From Calonectria ilicicola (taxonomy: Eukaryota > Ascomycota > Sordariomycetes > Hypocreales > Nectriaceae): a stretch of 64,000 nucleotides of DNA. Position 1 is the stretch's first letter; each line of letters opens with the position of its first letter. The stretch spans positions 6,262,001 to 6,326,000 of the forward strand of contig CP085826.1 of NCBI GenBank assembly GCA_020809705.1. The letters run 5' to 3'. Below are positions 10,121-21,901 of the stretch, one piece after another. Position numbers and translations under genes: made by a program. The notes below the pieces were generated by a model. That model was not told the origin of the DNA. It searched no databases and worked only from the letters and a program-made list of their open reading frames with translations.

Positions 10121-12697
10121 TTAGCTGCCTCGTCGACCACGCTTCACCGGGGGTGGCGATCGCGAAACGCTGTCGCTGTACCGTCTTCTCTTGGCAGGCA
10201 CAGGGCTTGGTGACCTGTCCCCACGAACGGATGGGCTCCGTGATCGCGAGTACGAGTCTCGTCGTCCGCCATTTCTGGCCGGCGGCGGGGACCGTGAGTC
10301 ATACGATGGCGAACGGCTGTACTGTTTAGGCTTGCCTCGTGGGCCGCCGCTGACCGAAGAGCTGTTTCGTCGCTGGGAACCGGGAGTAGGTCGTCCGCGA
10401 CGAGCAGCGTCGACTGGAGACTTGTCCCGTCCCCTTATAGGAGCAGGAGACCTACTTCGAGAATCGTATGAACCGCTTCGAGATCGTGCCTGTCGGTTCT
10501 TAGGACCAGGTGAGGGTGATCGGCTTTGTGAGTCATAGGAGGCGCTTCGAGCACGGCCTCGGCGAGCCGGAGGAGTGCGCGATCGACTTCGAGATGAATA
10601 TGATGCACTTTGTGACCTTTCACGGCCGCCTCGGGCTGCTGGAGACCTCGAAACACTGCCACTGCTGTAGCGACGTGCTCTTCGGGGACTGGCCGAATAG
10701 GAGCCACCACGCCCACGATCAGAAACAGATCTGGAGTAAGATCTCGATCTCGATCTAGACCGAGATGAACTGTAGGAGCGGGCCCGTCCTCGTCGGGAGG
10801 GTGTTCGCGACATTGATCTACCACGATCACCATCCTTTCGGGGTGTTCGGGATCGCGATCGCGACCGAGAATAGGATGATCCGGTGTAAGATGAATAACT
10901 CGACACCGAGTCAGAGTCTGAATCAGCTGCGGGAGGAGCAGGAAGTGCAGGTTTGGGCATGTTCTGGAGATACTCTCGCATTTCCTCGGTGAGAGCTCCC
11001 ATTCCGATACTGGTGAAGTAGTTGATGGAGAAACGAATGTTCCGAGGGTTGTCCTTGGGGAACAGACCCTCAAGATTAGGTCGCAAAGTCTCATCTGCCA
11101 TTCGAGTCTTCAATTTGGGCATGCCGATTTCCTCCGCAATGTTCTGGAAGAGAATTTTGATGAAGATACGGCTACTCGATGTTGTCTCGTCTTCGTTTAG
11201 ATGAATGACAGAGAGACAGTGCCAACCCAGAGCGTCAGACGCAAACATGTGACCAAATAGCATCGCAATATTGCGCAGCTTATTGTTCTCGTAGCGGTGG
11301 ATGGTGTCGTAGTATTTGGCAAAGGCCTGTTCAAACAGATCGCACCATAAACGATTGATCTTAGAAAACCGCTCGCCAATCAACCCAAAAAACTTGGTAT
11401 ATGTCTTTTCTTGGGAGCAACACTCCACAATCATGGATGGAAGTTCCGGCTCCTGACCCGCTGGAAGATTGATCTTCATCAGCTTGTGCACAGCTTCCTC
11501 AGGGTCGGCGCTGGACATAATAGTGAGGTAGATGGTTCGTCGCAAGTTGACCAGGTCGGCGTTGGACTGGTCCTTGATCTCCATAGCCTTCGTTTCTTGG
11601 TCTTCTTCCTCCTCATCAGAGCTCTCGTATTCATCGTCTTCGTCGTCTTCGTAGTCGCTGCCCTCACCAAGAATCTCGGCCTTCAGCTTCTTGTATCTTT
11701 CCTCATTCTCCTCCCATTCGGGGTCAAACTTGAAGATGTTCAATCGGTCCTCCACATCGACTTCTCCGTCGAGCTCGACCTTGTGGGTAATCTGATCCTC
11801 CTCCTCAACCAGGTCCAGTTCCTCCTTCACCGCCGGATTGTCCTTGAACTTATCCTTGCGCACCTGAAACAAAACCTCGATCATGTACTGGGTTCGCTTA
11901 TCGATGTCGGCTTCATGGAGAATGTTTCGGAACTGATCAAAGACTGCCATGGCAATTGACGGCTGCATGTCCTCTAGGTATTGTCCAACCTCGCGACAGA
12001 ATCCGACCGCGATCTCAACACTATCGTCAGTAGGCTTGTGCAAAAGCAGGAGCAGGATCTGGCCGGCTAGCATCTCGTACTGGACCTGCTGATTGATAAG
12101 ATGGGCAAGGAACGTCGTCGAGGAAAGACACACGGCCTTGTCGTTGCGCTTGAAGCCTTTTCGGAACTGCATGACAAGGCGTTTGATGAGAAGTTCGCCC
12201 ACCTGGGGCAGCTTGGTGTTGACAATAGCAGCCATGGCGGCGTAGATGGGAGTAAAGGGCAAACTGGCAGCCTGCGCCTTCATGATGGAGCGACAGAAGA
12301 GCCCGCGACCACGGACGAGGTTCTCGCTAAAGAGCTCAGGGACAATGTGCTTGATGTTGGCAGTGTTAACCTTGTTGATCAAACCGTTGATACTCTTCTT
12401 GAGCGCCTCCCAGGCCATGCGCTGATACTCCTTGCTCGTCTTGTCGGTGATCTGGGCTTGGAGAGCGCGCAGGCGAGCGGGGGGAATGTAGGTACCGCCG
12501 GATCGCATAGTCAGAAGCTTCTCATATTCAGCCTTTGCAGCAGCCTGCTTCTCCTCCTCGGTGCGAACAGGGGCGGCAGGAGGAGGTGTTCGTGAACGAG
12601 AGCGCGCTGCCTTGGCGGGGCGATACGAATCGCCTTCGCGCTGAGCGCCGCGATCGCGTTCGCGACGGGGGATGTCGACCTCGGCGGATGCCATCAT
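10121..12697 (-). CDS. CWC22: Pre-mRNA-splicing factor CWC22
   Basis: A single-exon frame of about 858 residues. The start is taken at the tandem ATGATG (12697) after CACC, since the upstream in-frame ATG at 12727 adds only His/Gln-rich leader sequence. After an N-terminal basic and RS-like stretch comes a MIF4G domain (about residues 90-280; KEYQRMAWEALKKSINGLIN, then VRGRGLFCRSIMKAQ). An acidic linker of Glu, Asp and Ser follows (about 345-375), then an MA3 domain (about 390-510; LRRTIYLTIMSSADPEEAVHKL). The long C-terminal tail is RS- and SP-rich. In other eukaryotes CWC22 joins the spliceosome and delivers eIF4A3 for exon-junction-complex assembly. The extended RS tail is unlike the short yeast protein. 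Head-to-head with DPM2. Confidence 0.93.
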   Translation of the reverse strand: MMASAEVDIPRRERDRGAQREGDSYRPAKAARSRSRTPPPAAPVRTEEEKQAAAKAEYEKLLTMRSGGTYIPPARLRALQAQITDKTSKEYQRMAWEALKKSINGLINKVNTANIKHIVPELFSENLVRGRGLFCRSIMKAQAASLPFTPIYAAMAAIVNTKLPQVGELLIKRLVMQFRKGFKRNDKAVCLSSTTFLAHLINQQVQYEMLAGQILLLLLHKPTDDSVEIAVGFCREVGQYLEDMQPSIAMAVFDQFRNILHEADIDKRTQYMIEVLFQVRKDKFKDNPAVKEELDLVEEEDQITHKVELDGEVDVEDRLNIFKFDPEWEENEERYKKLKAEILGEGSDYEDDEDDEYESSDEEEEDQETKAMEIKDQSNADLVNLRRTIYLTIMSSADPEEAVHKLMKINLPAGQEPELPSMIVECCSQEKTYTKFFGLIGERFSKINRLWCDLFEQAFAKYYDTIHRYENNKLRNIAMLFGHMFASDALGWHCLSVIHLNEDETTSSSRIFIKILFQNIAEEIGMPKLKTRMADETLRPNLEGLFPKDNPRNIRFSINYFTSIGMGALTEEMREYLQNMPKPALPAPPAADSDSDSVSSYSSYTGSSYSRSRSRSRTPRKDGDRGRSMSRTPSRRGRARSYSSSRSRSRSRSYSRSVSDRGRGGSYSASPRRARRYSSGSVSRSPAARGGRERSQSASYSSRSRSRTPPARRGRARSASYDSQSRSPSPGPKNRQARSRSGSYDSRSRSPAPIRGRDKSPVDAARRGRPTPGSQRRNSSSVSGGPRGKPKQYSRSPSYDSRSPPPARNGGRRDSYSRSRSPSVRGDRSPSPVPAKRRRYSDSVSRSPPPVKRGRRGS

Positions 12698-13388
12698 GGT
12701 GACGGAATATTGATGCTGATGATGCAAATCGATGACGGTGGAGTGGTTATGTTGTCGTCGAGACAGTCAAAACCATCCTTGCCCGCCGTCGCTGTTGGCA
12801 GGAGCTTGGGGCTAGGTGCGCGAGCAAGGCAGTAGTAGAGCAGGCGACGGGAAAAAAAAGTTGGTTGCACGGCCAATAAGTGCCACAGATGTTCTTGAGT
12901 TGTGGCGTGTGCATGTGGCGCAGCACGGTCCCTTCATCGAGCTGCATAACATGGCATAAATTTGGCTACTTCACCGGAGGCCAAGGTCATTATCTAGATA
13001 CCTAATACAGGATATGTACAAAAAACTACAATTGATGCGACACTTCCTCCTTTGACAACTGCCAAGGAAGACATCTCGTCAATCAGATCGGAGACTTCGA
13101 GGCCAAAATACCTGGGTAACTCCACTGAAATCGAGGTCTAGATTACGCCTCAAATTAACATCATACGTGGCGCAAACATGTGGCGCACAATGCAGGAGGG
13201 GACCGCCTGTAACTACCTACACGTAGCACCTCCTGAACCGCGTTCTCATAATTTTGGACAGGCTGGAGAGTACCCGTGGTCTCGTCTGTTCGGAACATCA
13301 ACCCACCACCGTTGCAAAACTACGCTCCTTTCCACCACGTTTTCTCATTCTCGACATAGATATTCGCTTGCCTCACGAACCGTTAACA

Positions 13389-13896
13389 ATGGTAAATCAA
13401 TCCTGCCCACTGTCCCCTGGGATTTCCAGACCGACTGCTTGCTCCCCGCGCCCGCTCCCGCTCCTCCACGAACCCCTCGATTCCAAGCTTCTCAAGATCG
13501 ACCTCACTAACCGATATCGCTGCAGTTGGACAAAATCGTCGGCCTCGCCATGCTCGTGGCCGCTTCCGTCGTCTTCCTCTACTACACCATCTGGACCCTT
13601 CTTATGGTACGCTGAGATTGTCCCCCTGGTACTTGGCATGCGATGACATCTCCCTACTTTGCGCGCGCAATTGCCATGGCCACGTTGTTTCGTTTCTCGC
13701 TAACTTCTCACCGTAGCCTTTTGTCGATGACGATCACCCGCTCCAAAACTTCTTCCCTCCCCGCGTCTGGGCCATTCGCATCCCCGTCATCATCATCCTC
13801 TTGGGCTCCGCTGTTGTTGGATCCTTCCTTGGCATGGTTATGATTCGAAGCAACAGAAAGAAGGCCGCCAAGGCCGCCGCCAAGAAGAAGAACTAA
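13389..13896 (+). CDS. DPM2: Dolichol-phosphate-mannose synthase subunit 2
   Basis: Three exons: 13389-13391, 13526-13606 and 13717-13896, giving 87 residues. Exon 1 is exactly the ATG, followed by GTAAAT; exon 2 opens TTGGACAAAATCGTCGGC, so the protein starts M-LDKIVGLAMLVAASVVF. Two transmembrane helices are visible (GLAMLVAASVVFLYYTIWTL and IRIPVIIILLGSAVVGSFL), with the short lumenal PFVDDDHPLQ segment between them and a Lys/Ala-rich cytosolic tail. DPM2 holds and stabilises the catalytic subunit DPM1 in the ER membrane; dolichol-phosphate-mannose feeds N-glycosylation, O-mannosylation and GPI anchors. Length and topology match the family. Upstream minus-strand CWC22 shares the intergenic region. 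Confidence 0.92.
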
Positions 13897-14405
13897 GCGA
13901 CCTTGAATGTCGTTAGATGTATCATACATATATTATCAATTGTTGCGGCCCTGGCATGCTGGACCCAGGAAGAACCGCCTAGTAATCAAGCTCCAAACCT
14001 CAATCGACTGGTGGGATGATACTCACGCCATATCCTGCGATGCGTCGCCTGGCACATTCAAAAGAGCTGGCTACAGAGAAATGGGTATCTAATCTGTTTC
14101 TATATTTAATGAGGCCCTTAGGCCGGTTAAACAAATGCTGTCCTAAAGAGTGTGTGTCTCCCCGTACAAGCAACGTGTCCAACAGCCCAGAGAATCAGAC
14201 AACTCCAACGGGACCTAGAAGCGAAGAAGAGTGAACATGAACTAAGCCATCAGCGCTTCGTATTAGCCACCAAATCATGAGAAGGTGACCGCAAAGAAGC
14301 CCGAGCAAATCAACAATCATCTCCTGATACTCCAGAGAGGAGAGTAAAGCCAAGCAATACACACATCCCATGTCCCATACAAGCGCTTCATCCATCTCCT
14401 GCCTC

Positions 14406-17400
14406 TCATACTCGCTGGTCCGCAAAGTCGAGAACCTCACAATCATCTTCGAAGAATCCGTCCTCGCCCGCGCCGTTTCCTTGCGCTCCTCGCCGTCTTC
14501 GTGTAGTCACTACAATCTGCTCCTCATCCCCGTACTGCATCACGCGCTCCATGGCAGACTGAGGGAGAGCAAGATGATCGTTGGAGCCGCTGTAATCCTC
14601 TTCCATCACAGGCGGCAGTCCAATGTCGAGTCGAACAACGGGAATGTCCTGACCAAATGCCCATACATCCGCACTGGACGCCTCCCGGAGAGCGCCAGTT
14701 CCCGTGGGTTGCCCCTTCTTCTTCTTTTTCTTTGTTGATGGCCCATCATCTTCCAGGCTTGTCTCAGCCAGCAATGCTGATACCACCTCCAACTGGGCCG
14801 CTGTGCCTCGACTGTACTCGCACAGAGTGACCCTCCTGTCGGTGTGGAAGGGTTGATAGGGCGCGCTCGACTCTATCTCGGCCTGGGGAATAGAGGACTC
14901 CATGGTCAGTTCCGCCAGGGCCATACGTGGGCGCGCATTAAGTGTGAGTGTGTTTCCTGCGTCCATATCACGGTCTGATAGATCAAGAATCTCCTCAGGA
15001 GAGCCTAGGTCCATCATCTGTCGGACGGCTGGCGCCACAAGATCGTTGGGCAAAGCCGGGACGTTGAAGTCCTGATATCGACTCGCCCGCGTTACCCGTC
15101 TGCCGTGTTGAACCGAAGAGCGGCGGGTTTTGCAGGAAAAGGTTCGTACAAGGCCATCTCCAGCCACAAACAGCGCCTGATGCCTGCGGCTCCTGATCCA
15201 GGCCACACATGAAGCGGACGGCAGGTAGGAGCTGGGGGGCAACGAGACACGGTTCTCGCCTGTATGTCGAAGCTGGTTAATAGCCGAGCCAGTTTTGCCA
15301 AGCGAATTGCTGATACTAGCAGCAATGACTCGTCCACCCATAGCGGCCGAGTCCTTGAGGGTGTTGCCAGTTACATTCGGGATATTTGCACTACCGCGGC
15401 GAGGTCGTGTGACAAAAGGCTTCGCCGCCTGGTATGCGGCACCAAAAGCTCCCGAAGCAATCGATACCGCGGAATTGGGTTGTTCTGGAGTTACAGCTCC
15501 GCTCTCCTGAACGGCCTTACGACGGCGCGGCGCTGGCCAAATGAATGCACTTGATGGCATGTCCAGAAGATGGACAGTGCCTCGCTCCGTTACCATTGCA
15601 ATACGTTCACCTTGAGTCTCGGTCCAAGCAACGTCGACAATTCGTGCAACAGTCATGCGCGAAAACTGGGCAACCTGTCGAACCAACGGTCCTGTGCTGG
15701 TGTTCGGAGCGACCGTGGCCTGCAGTGGCGACGATCTGGTATACTGGATACGGAAGAGATCCCACACCGTCTGAACATCTCCTTTGCTACTAGCGGTGAA
15801 TAAGGACAGAGATGAAGGACTGAACGACAAGAAGCTGCATCCCAATGGTGTCGCAAAGGTTGTCAGCGGGTGAACCGTGGACGAGGTCGTGAGGGTCTCC
15901 GCATCGACAATCGACACCAAGCCGGGCTCCTTGGCCACAGCCTGGCCAGATGACCCGTGTGTCGGAGGGAACTGAGTCGGGTCGTTGTGAGGGGACCGAG
16001 AGCCCACCCAATGCTGTGGAGGTGAGCGAGCCTGCTGAGGCTGCGATTGAGGGCTGGACGACTTATTCCAGTACGAGTTCCAGGCCTGCAAGCCTTGTTG
16101 TCCAACCCACTTGGCACCTTGAATCAGTTCCTGAGTCGTCTCGCGCATAATCTTGTTGACAACGCTGTCCGAGATCGGGAGGTCAATCGATACCGAGCTC
16201 TGGGGGAGCTGCGGCGGAGTGATGCTCGACAGACCCGGAGCCTTGCCCAGGATGGGCAGAGGCATATGCGCCCTCAGCGAGATCTGGGACGACGGGGTCG
16301 AAGGGCAATAGGCGATCCATCGGCCATTGAGAGCGAGGATCGGGGTTTGCGGGCCAGACCGAGGCGGAGCGGGCGAGGCGCGTGCTTTATCAGCTTCCTC
16401 GGGTACTTCGCCGCGGTAGCTCTGTTGAAGACCAGTCCAGAGCTTGCCAACGCATGTAAATAGGTGACCATTCTGATCCTCCAATAGCTGGAGGTAGACC
16501 CAACATTCACCGGTCAGACCTGAGGCGACAACGATTGTGCCGGCATCTGCCTTAATTGTGAATGCGCCACTTGGCGGGGGAGGTCTAAATATTGGGTTTG
16601 TAACGGATATCTCGGGGTTGATCGGGATCTTGGGTGCTTGCAGCAGCACGTCGACCGGCTGGTTTGTCTTGAGCGAGTATATCTCCACGGAAGTTTGATA
16701 AGAATCAATCGATGGGGTCTGCCGTCCCTGGAAACCGTCCTGGTTAGAGAGAACCGATCGGGGACTAACGGTGCCATCGGGCTTGGAACTTGCGGCGTCA
16801 TCATGAGCATCTGAGACCAAGGGCAGGACAGGGCCATGAAGAACCACCGCGACGAGGGGGAAGAGAGATCCTTTGTCGCCATCTACTATCCATGGAAGGA
16901 TTTTAGCATGATGGACTCCTCCTCGCAGGCCCTTTAGGCTGCCGACAAGTTCCAACCCCCTCTTCCCGACAGAGTAAACATCTAGACCACCTTCATAACC
17001 CGTGATGACGACATTGCCCGGACCACCTGGGAAACCGGGACACTCTGGGAGCTTGTCAAAGCCGAAAAAGTAACCCCTTTCTCCAGCCTTGATTCCAGAG
17101 TTAGATGCCGCATTAAGGTCAACGTCGGGAATACCATAGAAGTGTGCCTGAGGTTGGTGGGGGAGTGGTGGGTGCGATCCCATGCGCGAGCCCGGGAATG
17201 GCGAATTCACCGAACCACGACGGAGAGCTGCACCTGAAATACTTGGAGGAGTATCGGGAGATTGATATTGTGCCTCCATCTGAAAGCTTAAAGGTCGTCG
17301 AAAGTTGGTGGGCGGTGAAAGGGAAGACGGCGAGGGGCTCATGTAACGCCCATGAGAAGCCCATCCGTGATGCAGACGACCTGGGTCCTCGTAGGACGAA

Positions 17401-17883
17401 GGCTGGGTCGGGGGCGATTCACCCATCAAGCTGATGAGGTTGCCAGGCGAGCCTGCCAAGCCGTTGCGGACCCAGTCGTTGTTCATGCTTGGTGCCGTAC
17501 TTGCAGATACCGGTGTAGTGGACAAAGCATCCAGCATAGGAGAGACGGTGGGGTTGACATTGTCGGGTGCAGGCGAAGGCTTGATTTCCGGCGTGTCGAC
17601 CGGGGGCGTGGAAGCGGTCGAGGTGGCAGGGCTCTTGGAGATGCTGCTGTTCGTGCCGCTGCCGCCTGTGTTGGCGTTGGCGTTGGGAATGGTATTATTG
17701 TTGGAGCTCCTGAGCGGGTTCAGTCATACTATACTAGGGTGACAAGCGAGGAGTCATGCGGCCAGACCGCGAGGGGGCAACTCACGCGAACTTGCCAGCT
17801 GTCTGCTTTGTCACGGCAGCGGCGATACCGCCATTTTCTTTGGCATGCTTCCTGTCCTTCTTGGAGGCTGTTCGGAGAGTCAT
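14406..17883 (-). CDS. BCAS3-like beta-propeller protein
   Basis: Two exons: 17883-17786 and 17709-14406, joined GC|G; about 1,133 residues. The start is the ATG of MTLRTASKKDRKHAKENGG. A low-complexity Ser/Pro/Asn region covers roughly residues 30-230. Then WD40-type blades follow, including NVVITGYEGGLDVYSV, a central CSFLSFSPSSLSLFTASSKG blade followed by DVQTVWDLFRI, and RIAMVTERGTVHLLDMP. The pairing of a LSFSPSG-TASSKGD blade with a later VA-ERGTVHL blade is as in the BCAS3 and PROPPIN-related propeller group, linked in animals to autophagosome formation sites. A KKKKKKG basic run lies near the C terminus. Assignment is from motif order only; a plain uncharacterised WD40 protein is the alternative. 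Convergent with DPM2. Confidence 0.6.
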
Positions 17884-20536
17884 GATTAGTCTCCCTCTCA
17901 GATGGATCCAAGGTGGATGAGGGGACCGGCTGCGGGAGCAGGTGGAGGGGTGAAGATCGGACAGGTACCAACGTACAGGGCATTCAGCTGGTGTTTGGGC
18001 GATGGTTCGGAGCAGTTTCCTGCCCCTGGAAACGTTCGCGTTTCCGCAGAACGTGCAAGTGGTATTAAAATCCTAAAAAGGAAGAAAAAAAAATATAGCA
18101 AGCGTCAGTTCGAGCAATCGAGGTGACGCAAGAGTATTATTTTGTATCGTTTTCGTGTCGAGTCTCGGTGTTGATTGATATGACGGAGCGAGCGATTACA
18201 CAGGGGACGGAGGGGTTCCGTTGATTAGCACCTCAGGGAGGTGGCAGGTACCGATAGGCAGGTTACGAAGGAGCGGGGTGTGTTGTTGAGCGGCGCAGCC
18301 AGCTTCGTCGCAGGAGAGTCTATTGGTGATGATAAAAGAAGAAGGAAATAAATAATCAAGATGGATCTAGAGAAAGAGAAAGACGCTGGTTTGAAGCTTG
18401 GTATCGTAGAGTCGTGCACGGTTTGGATGATGTTGAAGAGCAATGAATGAGATGCGAAGCGACGGGGAGTGTTGAGAGCTGGAGGGGACCGCTGGGCCCT
18501 GCTAGCCCGAGGCGCGGCGCGGGCGCGGGATGCGATGATGTAGACGTAGGTACCCTGGGACCTGGACTGGGGGATGGGCTGGGGCAAGACAGGGAAGCTC
18601 CCCACCACAGAGCCGAAGAGGTGCTAGGGTACATACGTGTTACTAGCGGGAGCCAGCGAACGTGGACATCGCCAGCGTGAGAGGTGATGAAGCAGGCTCT
18701 AGGCTCTCGCGACAAGGTACCGGCAAGTGACTCTCCCGGCCACCGTGGCAGGGGGGCCACATGCGCCGCTGGAGCGGCCTGGATGACGCTAGCTGGCAGG
18801 TGGCTCAGTGGGCTTCTGCGGTTGCTGGGAATGAAGTGCTACAGTGGGGGAGGGTCGGTTTGCTGAGGGGGGGAATTAGGGGGGTGTGCGTTGGGCGATA
18901 ACGCACCGGGCCAGTCGATAACAGTTGGTACCTAGGCGTCTGTTGCCTCACTCCCCCAGACCTGGCAGGTATGATGACGGCGAAAGACCGGGCATGAGGC
19001 AATGGTGAAGCGGTGGTGTCAAGCCGACATCATCACTCTGACAGCGCGAGTGACACGAGTTGCGGTATAGTATACATGATCCTAGTTGTTTATTCTAGGA
19101 AACCAGAGACGGTCAGGGACGCGGCAGCTGTCAACTTGCAGTGGTCGTTGGCGAGCCGGATCTGCACCGCTTAGCATCCAGACCGAGTTCAGCCAGCCCA
19201 GCCCGGCATCCCTCATGCCAGGTACATTGAACCCAAAAACGGCTCGACTGCGTTCCAACCTCGGCCGCCGACAAGCGTTATAAACACCGCTCCCGAACGT
19301 CTCTTGCGAGCACGAATCAGGCCAGACACTGCACGCTGGGCGGCAAGGGCGCTTGCAATCTTTGTCCCAGCAGCCCCGGGTCACCTCTGGTCGTCTCGGG
19401 AACATTTACACGTCCGGGTGTTTTGCTGTAAGCGGGGGTAAGGTTTCGAAGTGGTGGAAGGAACCAGAACCGAGAGCGTGACAAACAGGCCTCTTGGGGC
19501 TTTGTTTTCTCCCTCAATCCTCGGTCAGCCTCCCTTTATCTGGGTCTTTTGAGAGCCAGCCATGGGGTTTATCGCCTGGTGCATGACATGAACCACACGC
19601 CGGCCTTAATTTGCGCAGATAGAGCTAGGAAGGTCGTCTATACAGCGCGTTTCCCCCCTCCCACCTCTACTTCCCTCCCTCCCTCCCTCCTCCCCCATCC
19701 GACCAAGTCAACGAGGCGCCGACCGTTTCCCACGGCCCCAATTAAGCCTACTCTTGGTAGAAGTGCATCGAAAGGGAGGGTAACTTACTCAGTTTAGGGT
19801 AGAGCCGTCGCGCCTGAATCCCAATGTGGACTGCCCATTTAAGATTCCATCCATCCATCATGTCGTCCCTAGCCACCTGATGCTCCAAGTGTGTGTCGTG
19901 ACCGTGGGTCAGGTGAGCCATGCCCCCCCAACGCCAACTATTTGTCCCTCGCCTCCCCTTCCGCAGGAGCGAAAAACGAAGTCGTCATCGACATTGATAA
20001 GAACAGGGCATGTCAATAGCAGATGCGCAAACCTTACCGTGGATAGAAGATTCGATGCTCATCTACCCGTGGCACTCGGGTAACACACGTCTCTCTCGAC
20101 GGGTCGTGGGCGGCCACATGGGAATACTCAAGCGCCGTTGTCCGTTGACCCCAAACGATCATCGGTACCATGACAACAACCCCCGGGTGTTGTTAACCAA
20201 CCCACGGTCCAATTCCTCTACGGGAATGGATGGAGCTATTCTTTTCCCTTTCCCCCCTGCGCCTGTCTTTATCGAGTCATCGTGGCAGTCAATCACCCAT
20301 TCATTCGACGGCTGATCGGACCTCCATCGGATGCCCCCGCATGCCCATCCCCAAACAGAGCTGCGCCCCGCATCGAATCCCGCAGTCCGGCGGTGACGTA
20401 CAGTCCCGATCTCCCGTCACCAACCCCGACCATCTCCGACACCACGGACGAGATGCAGGATCCTTCCCCAATACGGCGAGCTCGCATCTTTGACACTTGT
20501 ACTGTAGATTCGATTGATGAATTATTCCCACAACTG
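17884..20536. other. Intergenic region, no recognisable gene
   Basis: About 2.6 kb. The left part is the upstream region of the BCAS3-like gene. The rest is GC-rich with pyrimidine tracts (such as the CCCT repeats near 19,670-19,690). Several overlapping open frames appear on both strands, but none has recognisable domains; they look like chance frames in GC-rich DNA. Confidence 0.5.
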
Positions 20537-21144
20537 CTAGTATTCGTTCTGCCCCCACATCTGATAGCGCGCAATCTTCCACTCCCCATTCACGCTCCTC
20601 AGCGATGCGTGCGCTGACCATGACGCCCCAAACGTCCTCCCGTCTCGAGTCCGAAAACTGGCGGACCCAAGCAGCATGCATTCCGGCCCGCCCTGCGACC
20701 CGGGAAACTGGCCGGGAAACACCTTGAACACTGTGTGCTTTCGCTCCTGCACCATGGTCCACATGCGACCTCGAAGCGCGCGGATTTCTGTCAAGACATG
20801 GTTGTGTTAGTTGGGCTGCTACCCCTCTTCGGCACCATTTCAGGCTCTCAAGAGTATAATTCATGCTCACCTTCTGTCCCTCTCGCCTTGTCTCCGCCCA
20901 TCTGGACATGCGCATCCTTGGTAAAGCACTGGACCCATTGCTCGTTTTCTCGCATGTTATCAGATAGTTGATAAAATTCTGTAATAAAGTTGCGCAAGCC
21001 GGCTTCTACCCCCAGATATGGCTCCGGGTACAGAGGTTTATATGCGCTCGGCACATTGTTTGGTAATGCACCGTTCATCATGACATCCTGCCTACCCTGA
21101 TCCCGAAAATGAAACGGAAGAGAAAAAGTCGCCGGTTGCTCCAT
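20537..21144 (-). CDS. SnoaL/NTF2-like fold protein
   Basis: Two exons: 21144-20871 and 20787-20537, joined G|AA; 174 residues. The first exon ends GDKARGTE and the second opens EIRALRGRMWTMVQERKH. The alpha-helical N terminus (LRNFITEFYQLSDN) followed by FTKDAHVQMG and a beta-rich end (FGASWSAHASLRSVNGEWKI) has the layout of SnoaL-like NTF2-fold proteins. That fold covers small-molecule cyclases, dehydratases and many uncharacterised fungal proteins. No signal peptide. Catalytic residues cannot be assigned from sequence alone, so the function is open. The gene is isolated from metabolic partners. Confidence 0.75.
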
Positions 21145-21901
21145 GGTTTATAAAAGATCTAGTAAGAAGGCGGATAAAATATTATATTTCGTAGAAAGAG
21201 ACGAAGGAGGTCATGACAACAGAACAAGAAGTTGAACCAAATCGGTCAGTGGGGGCAGTTGAGTTGTCATTGGGAGGGGGCGGCACATGAACCCAACCTA
21301 CTACTGAGTTCTCTCCACAAAGTCTGCCGCGACCATTAGAAACTCGACCTTTTTTTCCCCCTTCTCCTTTTGGATTCTGATCAAATCCAACCCTATGAAT
21401 GACTGTCATACATCTCACCGCCTTGACAAACATTTATCCATGGTCCCATGTAACCCCATGCCGGCCGATCTAGTAGATCATCCTATTTAGATCTGATATC
21501 CCACGCTAGACCCTTGTTGCAGCCGTTTCAATGGGTATTATCTAGACCCCTCCATCCATCCATCCCCCCTCTAGAAATGAAAAAAAAAGAAACTCCCAAA
21601 ACGGGCAACAGTGCATGGGATGATGTCGAAAACGAGGTAAAGGATCGACCCAATTGCCGAAGCTACGGCAAACATGGATATTAAACGATTTAAATAAGCT
21701 AGGAACAAGCTCATACATATATAGCAGATCATCAAGGGTATCCCTTCAGTGGTTTAACATCTAGCCAGACCTAAATCACGGTCATCTCGTACAAATATCC
21801 TCCCAAGAATCAAATCATAACCGTGCATGTCCTCCAAACGCCTTCAGGGATATAATGCACCTCAAAACTCCCGTATCCTTTGCCAATGATGGAACCTATT
21901 A
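21145..21901. other. Intergenic: upstream of SnoaL-like gene and 3' flank of ING gene
   Basis: No coding-like frame. The stretch contains short A-runs and CCATCC repeats near 21,550. It presumably holds the promoter of the SnoaL-like gene and the 3' UTR of the ING gene. Confidence 0.5.

Noticed and set aside
10435..11094. 219-codon minus-strand frame inside CWC22
   Set aside because: Shadow frame of the RS-repeat coding sequence in another register.
19670..19695. CCCT-rich repeat, considered as a regulatory array or telomere-like tract
   Set aside because: Short and irregular, in pyrimidine-rich intergenic DNA; a simple-sequence tract explains it.
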